Positions 8,743 through 18,650 are shown, counted from the first letter of the stretch. The stretch: 64,000 nt of DNA from Leeuwenhoekiella polynyae (GCF_004104075.1 NZ_QOVK01000014.1:38994-102993); one strand, 5' to 3'. The notes: a model not told the origin generated them from the sequence alone. A program made the numbers and translations.

Positions 8743-9999
8743 ATGATTTACGATTCGATAATTATTGGAGGTGGAGCAGCCGGGTTTTTTACTGCAATTA
8801 ATTTAGCTAAAAACAGACCTGGAAGCTCAATTATTATTCTAGAACGAGGAGGTCAGGTTCTTGAGAAAGTGCGTGTTTCGGGCGGTGGTCGTTGTAATTT
8901 GACGCACGCTGTGTTTGAACCTAGACTACTTACCGATTTTTATCCAAGAGGAAAAAGAGAATTGCTGGGGCCTTTTCATACGTTTATGACTGGGGATACA
9001 ATGGCTTGGTTTGAAGATTTAGGTATTCCTTTGAAAATAGAAGAAGACGGGAGGGTTTTTCCGCAAAGCGACAGTTCACAAAGTATTATAGATTGTTTTC
9101 TTGAAAAGGCTTCGCACTACAACATAGCGATAGAAACTAAAACACCTGTGACATCATTAAAAAAAGTTGATGATAATACCTTTGAATTAGGTTCTAAAAA
9201 TTTCACTTATCTCTCCAAAACCGTTGTTGTGGCTACCGGGAGTAATCCTAAGATGTTGAAATTACTAGAGGAAGCTCGGGTAAAAGTGACTTCCACAGTG
9301 CCATCTTTGTTTACATTTAATATAAAAGATGAGCGTATCACAAATTTAGCAGGAGTTGCTACTCAAGCTCGAGTGAAGCTTTTAGATTTAAATAAAAGAT
9401 CATTACTTGTAAATGAGACACAAATTGACCAGAATGGTACTGAAGGACCAGTTTTAATAACGCATTGGGGTATGAGCGGGCCGGGAATTCTTAAATTATC
9501 AGCTTGGGGTGCTCGCACTTTAAAAGCATCTAATTATGAATTTCTAATTGAGATTTCTTGGTTGCCAGATTATAATATAAATCAATTACGGGAAGCCTTG
9601 AGAGAATCAAAATTTAATCTGGCAAAACAGACTGTTGCGAAGTGGGCTCCTTTTGATTTACCTAAACGCCTTTGGCAAAGTTTGGTTAAAGCTTCAGGGA
9701 TTTCTGATTCTTTAAAATGGGCAGATCTTAATAAAGCTATGCTTAATGATCTGGAGCAACAATTGCTAACGTGTCATTTTCGTGTAAGTGGAAAAAGTAC
9801 TTTTAAAGAGGAATTTGTGACTGCAGGGGGTGTTGATCTCACTGAAATTGATTTTAAAACATATCAAAGTAAAAAGATCAAGGCCTTGTATCTGGTAGGT
9901 GAGGTACTTAATATAGATGCAGTAACGGGAGGGTTTAACTTTCAAAATGCCTGGACGGGTGGTTTTATCGCAGCAAAGGCTCTGGCAGAAAGCCTTTAA
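8743..9999 (+). CDS. HI0933/YhiN-family FAD-dependent oxidoreductase
   Basis: 418 residues, full length for the family. The N-terminus has the dinucleotide-binding motif IIIGGGAAGFFTAINLA, followed by VRVSGGGRCNLTHA near residue 45-58, ITHWGMSGPGILKLS near 243-257, and the C-terminal flavin-binding segment INIDAVTGGFNFQNAWTGG-like (NIDAVTGGFNFQNAWTGGF). These are the hallmarks of the HI0933-like flavoproteins, sometimes annotated as aminoacetone oxidase family. The substrate is unknown. It is a single gene converging on tspO with stops overlapping by three bases. The start is fixed by the promoter element immediately upstream. Confidence 0.88.
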   Translation: MIYDSIIIGGGAAGFFTAINLAKNRPGSSIIILERGGQVLEKVRVSGGGRCNLTHAVFEPRLLTDFYPRGKRELLGPFHTFMTGDTMAWFEDLGIPLKIEEDGRVFPQSDSSQSIIDCFLEKASHYNIAIETKTPVTSLKKVDDNTFELGSKNFTYLSKTVVVATGSNPKMLKLLEEARVKVTSTVPSLFTFNIKDERITNLAGVATQARVKLLDLNKRSLLVNETQIDQNGTEGPVLITHWGMSGPGILKLSAWGARTLKASNYEFLIEISWLPDYNINQLREALRESKFNLAKQTVAKWAPFDLPKRLWQSLVKASGISDSLKWADLNKAMLNDLEQQLLTCHFRVSGKSTFKEEFVTAGGVDLTEIDFKTYQSKKIKALYLVGEVLNIDAVTGGFNFQNAWTGGFIAAKALAESL

Positions 10000-10472
10000 T
10001 TGAGACGCCAGATTTCAAAATTGAGAGCTGTTGCATATGCTACCCATATTATATAGGGGATTAATAGAGTCGCCGCACTAGGATTCACTACTTTAAACCA
10101 TTTAAAAGTAAAAAGTAAGAGAATAATCAAAGCCAAAATAATAATAAGTGCAGGTAATATAAGTTTAAGCCCGAAAAAAAATATAGACCAACTGGCATTT
10201 AATATAAGTTGAAAACCAAAATGATATAGAGCTGTTTTTACCCATTTATGGTAGAAACCTTTGTTCCAAACCATACCTGCTGCTACACCCATAAGTATAT
10301 AGAGAAGCGTCCATATGGGGCCAAATAACCAATTGGGTGGAGTGAAAAAAGGCTTTTCTAAATTAATATACCACACGTCAACGCTGCTTTGAGTCGCTAT
10401 TGCACTAAGAAATCCCACGATTAAGCAAATCGTTACGGGTATTAAAATACGTAAAGCCTTTTGTGTGATCAT
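9996..10472 (-). CDS. tspO: TspO/MBR family tryptophan-rich membrane protein
   Basis: 158 residues with five hydrophobic segments and the family motifs KPFFTPPNWLFGPIWTLLYILMG (residues about 40-62), NASWSIFFFG and PYIIWVAYATALNF near the C-terminus. TspO proteins bind porphyrins, cholesterol-like ligands or haem precursors and affect stress and tetrapyrrole handling; the exact role in Bacteroidota is not settled. It is monocistronic, converges on the flavoprotein gene with overlapping stop codons (TAA against TAA at 9996-9999), and its start faces the mvaD promoter. Confidence 0.92.
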   Translation of the reverse strand: MITQKALRILIPVTICLIVGFLSAIATQSSVDVWYINLEKPFFTPPNWLFGPIWTLLYILMGVAAGMVWNKGFYHKWVKTALYHFGFQLILNASWSIFFFGLKLILPALIIILALIILLLFTFKWFKVVNPSAATLLIPYIIWVAYATALNFEIWRLN

Positions 10473-10565
10473 TAGAACTGTACTTGTTACTAATTTAGAA
10501 AATAAATATGAGTTTTTAATTCATTAAAAAATTGAGTTTAAACTTTCATAAGTTTTTAGAGACAG

Positions 10566-10573
10566 TATATTTG
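10566..10573 (+). promoter_or_regulatory. -7 element TATATTTG before mvaD, near-leaderless
   Basis: TATATTTG matches TAnnTTTG and ends 4 bases before the mvaD ATG at 10578, the same geometry as at 8731-8738. A TTTC sequence lies 19 bases upstream as a weak -33 candidate. The transcript would have almost no leader. Confidence 0.5.
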
Positions 10574-10577
10574 CAGT

Positions 10578-11660
10578 ATGACAACTACCAAATTTCATCC
10601 TGAGGTCTACACTCAGGCACTGACAAGTCAGTCAGTGAGTTATGCTTCCCCTAGTAATATAGCTCTAATTAAATATTGGGGTAAACACGGTGTGCAAATA
10701 CCTAAAAACCCTTCAATTAGTTTTACACTAGATACATGTAAGACCACAACTAAATTGAGTTATGTTAAGCGTGAGAAAGTCACTGATGAATATGAGCTTA
10801 AGGTGATTTTAGATGGGAAACACAAGCCTGGTTTTGAGCCTAAAATTCATCAATTCTTTGGGCGTATTCAATCTTATCTGCCTTTTGTAAAAGATTATGT
10901 GTTTACTATTGAAACATCAAACAGTTTCCCTCATAGTTCCGGTATCGCTTCTTCTGCTAGCGGTTTAAGTGCTCTTGCATTATGTTTGGTGGAAATGGAA
11001 CGCGAAATGCAGCCAGAAATGACTTTGAAACATTTCAATCAAAAAGCTTCGTTTATTGCGCGGTTGGGTTCAGGAAGTGGTTGTAGATCTTTAGAAGGTC
11101 CTTTAGTTGTCTGGGGAGAACATGCAGAAATAAAAGGGAGCAGCGATTTATACGGAGTTCAATATCCGTATGAAATACACCCGGTTTTTGATAACTATCA
11201 AGATGCTATTCTTTTAGTAGATAAAGGAGAAAAGCCAGTGAGTAGTACTGTGGGGCATAACTTGATGCACAATCATGCCTATGCTGCAAGTCGTTTTGAA
11301 CAGGCTGTGGTAAATTTATCTAACCTCATCCCTATTTTAAAAACCGGAGATTTAGATGGGTTTGTGAGGCTTGTAGAAAGTGAAGCGCTTACGCTACACG
11401 CAATGATGCTTACCAGTAACCCTTATTTTATTTTAATGAAGCCAAACACACTTCATATTATAGATAAGATTTGGGAATATCGAAGAGAAACCGGTATACC
11501 TGTGTGTTTTACGCTAGATGCGGGTGCGAATGTTCATGTTTTATTTTCGGATATAGATAAAGAGCAGATTCACGAATTTATTAAGAATGATTTAAGTAAA
11601 TACTGTCAGGATAACAGGTATATTTTTGACAGTGTGGGAAGTGGCGCAATTAAGTTGTAA
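10578..11660 (+). CDS. mvaD: diphosphomevalonate decarboxylase
   Basis: 360 residues of the GHMP kinase superfamily. It converts 5-diphosphomevalonate to isopentenyl diphosphate with ATP in the cytoplasm. Diagnostic motifs are ASPSNIALIKYWGKHG near residues 23-38 (the family's N-terminal signature), PHSSGIASSASGLSALAL (the ATP/phosphate loop plus Ser residues), GSGSGCRSLEGPLVVWG, and the C-terminal FTLDAGANVHVLF containing the Asp of the family. It starts the isoprenoid group mvaD-mevalonate kinase-UbiA prenyltransferase, all on the plus strand with 28-30-base gaps. Confidence 0.95.
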   Translation: MTTTKFHPEVYTQALTSQSVSYASPSNIALIKYWGKHGVQIPKNPSISFTLDTCKTTTKLSYVKREKVTDEYELKVILDGKHKPGFEPKIHQFFGRIQSYLPFVKDYVFTIETSNSFPHSSGIASSASGLSALALCLVEMEREMQPEMTLKHFNQKASFIARLGSGSGCRSLEGPLVVWGEHAEIKGSSDLYGVQYPYEIHPVFDNYQDAILLVDKGEKPVSSTVGHNLMHNHAYAASRFEQAVVNLSNLIPILKTGDLDGFVRLVESEALTLHAMMLTSNPYFILMKPNTLHIIDKIWEYRRETGIPVCFTLDAGANVHVLFSDIDKEQIHEFIKNDLSKYCQDNRYIFDSVGSGAIKL

Positions 11661-11665
11661 CTTTG
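11658..11665 (+). promoter_or_regulatory. possible internal promoter overlapping the mvaD stop
   Basis: TAACTTTG matches TAnnTTTG, and its TAA is the mvaD stop codon. The mevalonate kinase ATG follows 25 bases later. It could give the kinase an independent promoter, but no -33 was identified and the match may be chance. Confidence 0.3.
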
Positions 11666-11690
11666 CCAAGGCCTAATAACTAGTAGATTT

Positions 11691-12629
11691 ATGAAAGGAC
11701 CTTTATTTTATTCAAAAATTCTTCTTTTTGGTGAGTACGGAATCATCAAGGATTCAAAGGGTTTATCTATACCTTATAACTTTTATAAGGGTGCTTTAAA
11801 ACTAGATGAAAATCCAGATGAGATCGCTGTTAAATCTAACGAAAGTTTAGGTCGTTTTGCTGAGTATCTTCAGTTACTACAAGAAAATCAACCGGAATTA
11901 GTGCAGTTTGATATTGAAGCTTTAAAGGCTGATATAGCTGAAGGTATGTATTTTGACAGTACTATTCCTCAAGGCTATGGAGTGGGGAGTAGCGGTGCGC
12001 TTGTCGCTTCCATTTACGATAAATATGCAAGTGATAAGATCACAATTTTGGAGAATCTTACCCGTGAAAAATTATTGACGCTTAAGCAGATTTTTGCGCA
12101 GATGGAGTCTTTTTTTCATGGAAAATCTTCTGGTTTAGATCCTTTAAATAGTTATTTGAGCCTGCCTATTTTGATCAATAGCAAAGATGATATAGAGCCT
12201 GCCGGAATTCCTTCTCAAACCGTTGACGGTAAAGGAGCAGTTTTTCTTTTAGATAGTGGTATTGTAGGCGAGACAGCACCGATGATCAATATATTTATGG
12301 AAAGTATGAAGCAAGAAGGTTTTCGTAAAATGTTAAAAAATCAGTTTGTCAAACATACCGATGCTTGTATCGATGACTTTTTAAAAGGTGATGTGAAGTC
12401 GCTTTTTAGTAATGTTAAACAACTTTCTAAAACGGTGCTTCGCAATTTTAAACCTATGATCCCTGCAAGTTTTCATGATCTATGGAAACAAGGCTTAGAT
12501 TCTAATGATTACTATTTGAAGCTTTGCGGTTCTGGAGGTGGCGGTTATATTTTAGGTTTTACCGAAGATATTGATAAAGCCCGTAGGTCACTTGATGGTC
12601 ACAAATTAGAAGTGGTCTATAACTTCTAA
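11691..12629 (+). CDS. mvk: mevalonate kinase (GHMP kinase family)
   Basis: 312 residues. Motifs: KILLFGEYGIIKDSKGLSIPY at the N-terminus (the GEY equivalent of the mevalonate kinase GEHAVV signature), PQGYGVGSSGALVASIYDKY near residue 92-110 (ATP-binding glycine/serine loop), FHGKSSGLDPLNSYL with the catalytic Asp, and LCGSGGGGYILGF at the C-terminus (GHMP C-terminal motif). It phosphorylates mevalonate, upstream of MvaD in the same pathway. Pairing with mvaD makes mevalonate kinase more likely than phosphomevalonate kinase, although family assignment between the two is by context. No phosphomevalonate kinase or HMG-CoA reductase is in the window. Confidence 0.85.
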   Translation: MKGPLFYSKILLFGEYGIIKDSKGLSIPYNFYKGALKLDENPDEIAVKSNESLGRFAEYLQLLQENQPELVQFDIEALKADIAEGMYFDSTIPQGYGVGSSGALVASIYDKYASDKITILENLTREKLLTLKQIFAQMESFFHGKSSGLDPLNSYLSLPILINSKDDIEPAGIPSQTVDGKGAVFLLDSGIVGETAPMINIFMESMKQEGFRKMLKNQFVKHTDACIDDFLKGDVKSLFSNVKQLSKTVLRNFKPMIPASFHDLWKQGLDSNDYYLKLCGSGGGGYILGFTEDIDKARRSLDGHKLEVVYNF

Positions 12630-12657
12630 GAATTATCTTCATTTAAAATACTCGTTT

Positions 12658-13572
12658 ATGTCTCGCATAAGCCGAAGAAATAAACTGTTACTTCTCAAAT
12701 TTTTGAGTTTGTTTTCGGTGGTGCGTGGGTATAACATTCTTATTATTGTTTTAGCACAATACCTGGCTTCGATATTCATTTTATCGCCAGATAATCTACG
12801 TGCGCGAGATGTAGTGCTTGATCTTAATCTATTTTTAATTGTGTTGTCTACTTCTCTGGTTATCGCCGGGGGGTACATTATTAATAGTTTTTACGATAGT
12901 GCAAAAGATTTGATCAACAGGCCTAATAAGACGAGGCTAGACCATATGGTGAGCCAGAAAAAAATACTCACTTTGTATTTTGTACTCAATTTCATTTCAG
13001 TCATTGTTGCTAGCTATGTTTCTTTCTTTGCAGTGCTGTTCTTCTCAGCCTATATTTTCGGGATTTGGTTTTACTCCCACAAACTGAAGAAAGTTCTTTT
13101 TCTTGGAAATCTTACTTCTGCATCTCTTGCGTTAACTCCTTTTTTTGCAGTATTTATTTATTACCGAAATTTTGAAAAAGTGATTTTTGTACACGCATTA
13201 TTTTTGGGTTTGATTATAATAGTGCGCGAGCTTATTAAAGATCTGGAAAATATAAAAGGAGATATTGCCCTAGGTTATCATACGTTTCCAGTTATTTATG
13301 GAGAACGTCCTACCAAAGCTTTAATAACATTACTTGTGGGTATTACAGTAATTCCCGCTTTTTTACTCATCAACAACTTTGATGTAGGGTTGATGAGCTA
13401 CTATTTCTATTTAAGTATGATTCTGCTACTGGTTTTTTTATTCTGGTTGTGGAAGTCTAACGAGAAGTTGCATTACCTGCTTTTACACAATATTTTGAAA
13501 TTAATTATCGTGCTAGGTGTTTTTAGTATTTTACTAATTGATACAGATGTTGTGATCAACCGTATTCTATAA
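12658..13572 (+). CDS. UbiA-family prenyltransferase, GGGP-synthase-like
   Basis: 304 residues, about eight transmembrane helices. The first Asp-rich motif is NSFYDSAKDLINRPNK (residues about 78-93) and the second is RELIKDLENIKGD (about 187-199), the usual Mg-diphosphate ligands of UbiA enzymes. The NxxxDxxxDxxNRP form together with the mevalonate gene neighbours resembles the Bacteroidota proteins annotated as geranylgeranylglycerol-phosphate geranylgeranyltransferase, but menaquinone- or haem-type prenyl transfer cannot be excluded from sequence alone. It closes the isoprenoid group and is followed by a strong terminator hairpin. Confidence 0.85.
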   Translation: MSRISRRNKLLLLKFLSLFSVVRGYNILIIVLAQYLASIFILSPDNLRARDVVLDLNLFLIVLSTSLVIAGGYIINSFYDSAKDLINRPNKTRLDHMVSQKKILTLYFVLNFISVIVASYVSFFAVLFFSAYIFGIWFYSHKLKKVLFLGNLTSASLALTPFFAVFIYYRNFEKVIFVHALFLGLIIIVRELIKDLENIKGDIALGYHTFPVIYGERPTKALITLLVGITVIPAFLLINNFDVGLMSYYFYLSMILLLVFLFWLWKSNEKLHYLLLHNILKLIIVLGVFSILLIDTDVVINRIL

Positions 13573-13580
13573 AAAAAAAA

Positions 13581-13602
13581 GCCATCTGAGAGGATGGCTT
13601 TT
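13581..13602. terminator. bidirectional intrinsic terminator
   Basis: GCCATC (13581-13586), loop TGAGAG, GATGGC (13593-13598), with ten A's before and TTTT after. It can end the prenyltransferase transcript on the plus strand and, read on the minus strand, has a long T-run to end the convergent small secreted-protein gene. Confidence 0.85.
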
Positions 13603-13631
13603 AAGGCTGACTCAAATAAACTAATTACTAC

Positions 13632-13967
13632 TTATGCTTTTTTAATGGTATAGGTAATATTGAAAAAACGATTCCCTGATACTTTAATATCGGTCTTTTT
13701 GTAGTTTAATCTTGATTTGATGTAGTTTTCAATGATTTTATTTTCCGTATCTACATTGAGTACAACAAGTTTCCCTTGAGCAGTCACCATAAAGTGAATG
13801 TTGTTTTCTAGTATATCCTGCTCTAATTCGATATCAGAATTTCCTAAAAGTGCTACAACCTGAGCACGAAGCTCAACACTTTTTGATTCTGGTTTTGGGT
13901 CTGTGTTTGCAAAAAGGTTTGTAGCTGTTAGTGCAAGAGCTAAAACTAAAACGTGTAACTTTTTCAT
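13632..13967 (-). CDS. small secreted protein of unknown function
   Basis: With the ATG at 13967 the product has 111 residues and begins with a clean signal peptide (MKKLHVLVLALALTATNLFA, cleavage after NLFA). An upstream ATG at 13997 would add ten polar residues and is less likely. The mature part is short, mixed in charge, and contains EQDILENNIHFMVTAQGKLVVLNVDTE and a C-terminal NITYTIKKA. I do not recognise a named family, although proteins of this size and form are common in Flavobacteriia. It is monocistronic and convergent with the prenyltransferase gene. Confidence 0.7.
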   Translation of the reverse strand: MKKLHVLVLALALTATNLFANTDPKPESKSVELRAQVVALLGNSDIELEQDILENNIHFMVTAQGKLVVLNVDTENKIIENYIKSRLNYKKTDIKVSGNRFFNITYTIKKA

Positions 13968-14344
13968 GTTTTTTTTTATTTGTGATTGATGTCTCAAAAA
14001 TATTAACTCAGCTTGCGTTACACGGTATAATTTGTATTATGCTAATTTGATGAAATACCTGCTTTTTCTGTTAAATTTCAGGTTAGTGACAATTTCTAAA
14101 CAAATCTATTTTTATTAATTAAAAGCAAGAAAGTCGTGAATTTTCAGAAGGTTTTAGATTGAATTAATACATACTAATTTGTTATTGTTTCTCAAGCCTT
14201 CAGTTTTAATAACCGCACTGGTTTCTAATATGAACTAAGGGTTAAGAAGAAGAGTTTTTTAGGCATTCAGTTTATGTCTTTGAAGCTTTGTTTCAGGTGT
14301 TAAATTCGTTTTTTAAATATGTATCTTTGCACAAAATTTAAATT
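13968..14344. other. intergenic region with promoter for the pseudouridine-synthase-like gene
   Basis: 377 AT-rich bases between divergent genes. The only clear element is TATCTTTG at 14322-14329, a match to TAnnTTTG placed 15 bases before the ATG at 14345. No reading frame of note, no RNA gene and no strong inverted repeat was seen. Confidence 0.55.
14322..14329 (+). promoter_or_regulatory. -7 element TATCTTTG
   Basis: Match to the Bacteroidota TAnnTTTG element, giving a predicted leader of roughly 10 bases before the ATG at 14345. No convincing -33 TTG lies at 17-23 bases upstream. Confidence 0.5.
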
Positions 14345-15199
14345 ATGAGCAGACATCAAGATGGAAAGAGAGACGGGAAAGCGTCTGGTCGCGGTTCTAA
14401 CAATATGCGTAGCAAAAGTAACGCAAGAGGGAACGCTCCTATAAAGAAAAATACAGCCGCTAGCAGTCGCACAGCGACCGCCAGTTCTGGTAAAGGCGGT
14501 ATTCGTTTAAATAAATATATTTCTAATAGTGGCATCTGTTCTCGCAGAGAGGCAGATATGTATATCGCTACCGGGCAGGTTTCGGTTAATGGCGAGATCA
14601 TTAATGAGATGGGGTATAAAGTGAATTTAGATGATGATGTGCGTTTTGACGGTCGTCGCATCAACCCGGAGTCTAAAGCGTATGTATTGCTTAATAAACC
14701 AAAAGGTTTTTCTGTAACCACCAGTAATTCTAAAGGAATGACGGTTATGGATCTCGTGGCTAGCGCTACAAAGTCTAGAATTCAGCCGGTAGGAAGATTG
14801 GGGCGTAATGCAACAGGACTTATCTTATTTACCAATGATGAGAAGGTGATGCAAAAATTAACCAACTCAAAAGCCGGTTTGCAGCGTCTCTTTCATATAG
14901 AGCTTGATAAAAACCTAAAAGGTGAAGATCTTGAGAAAATTAAAAAGGGTCTTACGGTAGATGGTAAAAAGTACGAGGTTGAAGATTTAAAATATGTAGA
15001 TGGAGCTCCTAAAAAAGAAGTAGGTCTTCGTATAAGAAATATAGGAAGCAGTCTTATACGTACTGTTTTTGAACATTTAGATTATCAGGTTGTACGTGTA
15101 GATTGTGTTACACTTGCCGGTTTGACAAAAAAAGACCTGCCAAGAGGTAAATATAAACACTTGAGTGAGCAGGAGATTAATAATCTTATGATGCTTTAA
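14345..15199 (+). CDS. RsuA/RluB-family pseudouridine synthase-like protein, catalytic Asp absent
   Basis: 284 residues. Residues 1-55 are a basic Ser/Gly/Arg/Asn-rich tail, followed by an S4 RNA-binding domain (IRLNKYISNSGICSRREADM, about 52-110) and the RsuA/RluB/RluE catalytic-type domain. In active enzymes the signature is GRLDxxTxGL with Asp as the catalytic residue; here it reads GRLGRNATGL and Gly153 takes the Asp place. The usual basic motif GxNRQIRRMF is also changed, to GSSLIRTVF, while the ending AGLTKKDLPRGKYKHLSEQEIN keeps the family form. So the fold and RNA binding look intact but pseudouridylation is doubtful. It lies upstream of the polyamine operon, 134 bases away. Confidence 0.85.
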   Translation: MSRHQDGKRDGKASGRGSNNMRSKSNARGNAPIKKNTAASSRTATASSGKGGIRLNKYISNSGICSRREADMYIATGQVSVNGEIINEMGYKVNLDDDVRFDGRRINPESKAYVLLNKPKGFSVTTSNSKGMTVMDLVASATKSRIQPVGRLGRNATGLILFTNDEKVMQKLTNSKAGLQRLFHIELDKNLKGEDLEKIKKGLTVDGKKYEVEDLKYVDGAPKKEVGLRIRNIGSSLIRTVFEHLDYQVVRVDCVTLAGLTKKDLPRGKYKHLSEQEINNLMML

Positions 15200-15333
15200 G
15201 GCTTTGTTTTATTTTTTATTTTAGATTTAAAGTGTTGTAAAAAGGGAGATTAGTATTTTTTTTACATTACCTTAAGAGTTGATTGCATTGTATATCAAAT
15301 TCTTTTTTTACATTTCCTGCTTTAAACAATTTA

Positions 15334-16734
15334 ATGAATACAAAGTATATAGATCTTATAGATCAATCTTTCTACTTTCCTCAAGAGGAATTCAAACTTG
15401 AGGACAATCAATTAAAGTTTCATGATATAGACTTGATGGCTCTTGTAGAGCAGTATGGCGCTCCATTGAAATTCAGTTATTTGCCAAAAATTTCTGAAAA
15501 TATCAACCGAGCCAAAGGCTGGTTTGCAGATGCTGTCAAAAAGCATAACTATAAGGGATCTTATAATTACTGCTATTGTACTAAAAGTTCGCATTTTAAG
15601 CATGTACTTGATGAGGCTCTAAAAAATGATATTCATATAGAAACTTCTTCTGCTTTTGATATCAATATTGTAAATAAGCTGAAAGAAAATGGTAAGATCA
15701 CAGATGAGACATTTGTGATTTGCAATGGTTTTAAACGGGACCAATACATAAAGAATATTACCAATCTTATCAATGATGGGCAAAAGAACTGCATTCCTAT
15801 CATTGATAATTATGAGGAAATCAATCTGCTTACTGAAGGTATTAAAGGTGATTTTAAAATAGGTATTCGTATTGCTTCAGAAGAAGAACCTAAGTTTGAG
15901 TTTTATACGTCAAGGTTAGGAATAGGATATAAGAATATTGTTCCTTTTTATGAAGACCAGATTAAGAATAATGATCAGTTGGAACTTAAAATGCTTCATT
16001 TTTTCATCAATACAGGGATTCGTGACAACGCGTATTACTGGAATGAGATGAATAAGTGTCTTAAGGTCTATATTAGGTTGAAAAAGATTTGTCCTTCATT
16101 AGACAGTCTAAACATTGGTGGAGGCTTTCCTATTAAAAATTCGTTGGCTTTTGATTACGACTATGCTTATATGGTAGATGAGATCATCAATCAAATCAAG
16201 ATCACGTGCGATGAGGCTGAGGTGCCTGTGCCTAATATTTTTACAGAATTCGGTAGTTATACAGTAGGAGAAAGCGGCGGTGCCATTTATGAAGTGTTGT
16301 ACCAAAAGCAACAAAATGATCGTGAAAAGTGGAATATGATAAATTCATCATTTATTACTACTTTGCCAGACACTTGGGCGATTAGCAAGCGCTTTATTAT
16401 GCTACCGGTAAACCGCTGGGATGAAGAATATGAGCGCGTTCTGTTAGGAGGTCTAACATGTGATAGTGATGATTACTACAACAGTGAGCAGCACAGTAAC
16501 GCGATTTACTTACCCAGATATAAAAAAGACAAACCATTATACATCGGGTTTTTTAATACCGGTGCTTATCAAGAAACCATAGGAGGCTATGGCGGTCTGC
16601 AACACTGTTTAATCCCTCAGCCTAAACATATTCTGATAGATAGGGATGAAAATGGTAGCTTAACAACCCGTATATTTAATGAACAACAAAAAGCAGAACA
16701 ATTGCTTAAGATTTTAGGTTATGAGTACAACTAA
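15334..16734 (+). CDS. speA: arginine decarboxylase, PLP fold-type III (alanine racemase-like fold)
   Basis: 466 residues from the ATG at 15334; an ATG at 15283 would add a poorly conserved 17-residue leader and is rejected. The PLP lysine is in NYCYCTKSSHFKHVL (about residue 80), followed by HIETSSAFDINIV, NIGGGFPIKNS (phosphate-binding glycines), FTEFGSYTVGESGG in the place of the EPGR motif, and LLGGLTCDSDDYY with the substrate-side Cys-Asp of the fold. It is shorter than the enterobacterial SpeA and matches the Bacteroidota form. It would decarboxylate arginine to agmatine. The next gene is agmatinase and overlaps it by 14 bases, which strongly supports this role. Confidence 0.88.
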   Translation: MNTKYIDLIDQSFYFPQEEFKLEDNQLKFHDIDLMALVEQYGAPLKFSYLPKISENINRAKGWFADAVKKHNYKGSYNYCYCTKSSHFKHVLDEALKNDIHIETSSAFDINIVNKLKENGKITDETFVICNGFKRDQYIKNITNLINDGQKNCIPIIDNYEEINLLTEGIKGDFKIGIRIASEEEPKFEFYTSRLGIGYKNIVPFYEDQIKNNDQLELKMLHFFINTGIRDNAYYWNEMNKCLKVYIRLKKICPSLDSLNIGGGFPIKNSLAFDYDYAYMVDEIINQIKITCDEAEVPVPNIFTEFGSYTVGESGGAIYEVLYQKQQNDREKWNMINSSFITTLPDTWAISKRFIMLPVNRWDEEYERVLLGGLTCDSDDYYNSEQHSNAIYLPRYKKDKPLYIGFFNTGAYQETIGGYGGLQHCLIPQPKHILIDRDENGSLTTRIFNEQQKAEQLLKILGYEYN

Positions 16735-17648
16735 AAATTATGCTGGCATCCCTGATGAGTTTGCCAAATTGGAGACTTCAAAAATTGTACTAATCCCGGT
16801 GCCTTATGATGGGACTAGTACTTGGGGTAAAGGTGCAGACAAAGGGCCGCAGGCTTTTTTAGACGCATCAGAAAATATGGAGACTTACGATATTGAGACT
16901 GATACTGAAGTTTATCAGCAGGGTATTTATCTCGCTCCTGCAATAACTGAAGCTAGTTCTCCAGAAGCAATGGTACAAGAAGTTCATAAAACAACTAAAG
17001 ACTTTATTAAACGTAACAAGTTTGTTACACTATTTGGTGGTGAACATTCGGTATCAATAGGTGCCATACGTGCTTTTAATGAGCTGTACGACAATCTTAC
17101 GGTATTACAAATAGACGCACATACAGACTTGCGTCAGGAATATATGGGTAGCAAATGCAACCACGCCTGTGCAATGTATGAAGCTAGCCAGACAACAAAT
17201 CTAATCCAGGTAGGCATACGAAGTATGGATGCTCTTGAGAAAACCGTAATGGATGAGGACAAAGTCTTTTTCGCTCACGAAATGGTGCAGGATGAGTACT
17301 GGGCAGATACGGTTATAGATTTATGTACAGATCACGTTTTTGTAACATTTGATCTTGATGGATTAGACCCTTCTATAATGCCATCTACAGGAACTCCTGA
17401 GCCGGGTGGTTTATTTTGGTATGAAACTATGGATTTCTTAAAGCGTCTTTTTGCTGAAAAGAATGTGGTAGGCTTTGATATAATGGAACTTTGCCCTAGC
17501 GAGCACGATAAATCTTCAGACTTTTTAGCTGCTAAACTGTATTATAAAATGTTAAGCTACAAATTTGAAGGAGAAGATATAGAAGATAATTATGATAATA
17601 CTTACGTAGCTAAAACTTCTAAAGGCGGCGTAAATAAATTTGACCTAA

Positions 17649-17665
<17 letters not shown>
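16721..17665 (+). CDS. speB: agmatinase / ureohydrolase family
   Basis: 314 residues of the arginase/agmatinase fold. Mn ligands are visible in FGGEHSVSIG, QIDAHTDLRQEYMG (DAHxD) and VTFDLDGLDPSIMPSTGTPEPGG (DxDxxDP). Preference for agmatine is inferred from the context directly after arginine decarboxylase: arginine to agmatine to putrescine plus urea. It overlaps the upstream gene by 14 bases and the downstream deoxyhypusine-synthase-like gene by 17 bases, so the three are certainly cotranscribed and probably translationally coupled. The C-terminal tail is acidic (FDLNDDED). Confidence 0.92.
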
Positions 17666-18629
<964 letters not shown>

Positions 18630-18650
18630 GATGAATTCTAGTAAACTAAA

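Noticed and set aside
15283..15333. Longer start for arginine decarboxylase
   Set aside because: The extra residues are not of a conserved type, and the ATG at 15334 begins the recognisable family N-terminus (MNTKYIDLIDQSF).
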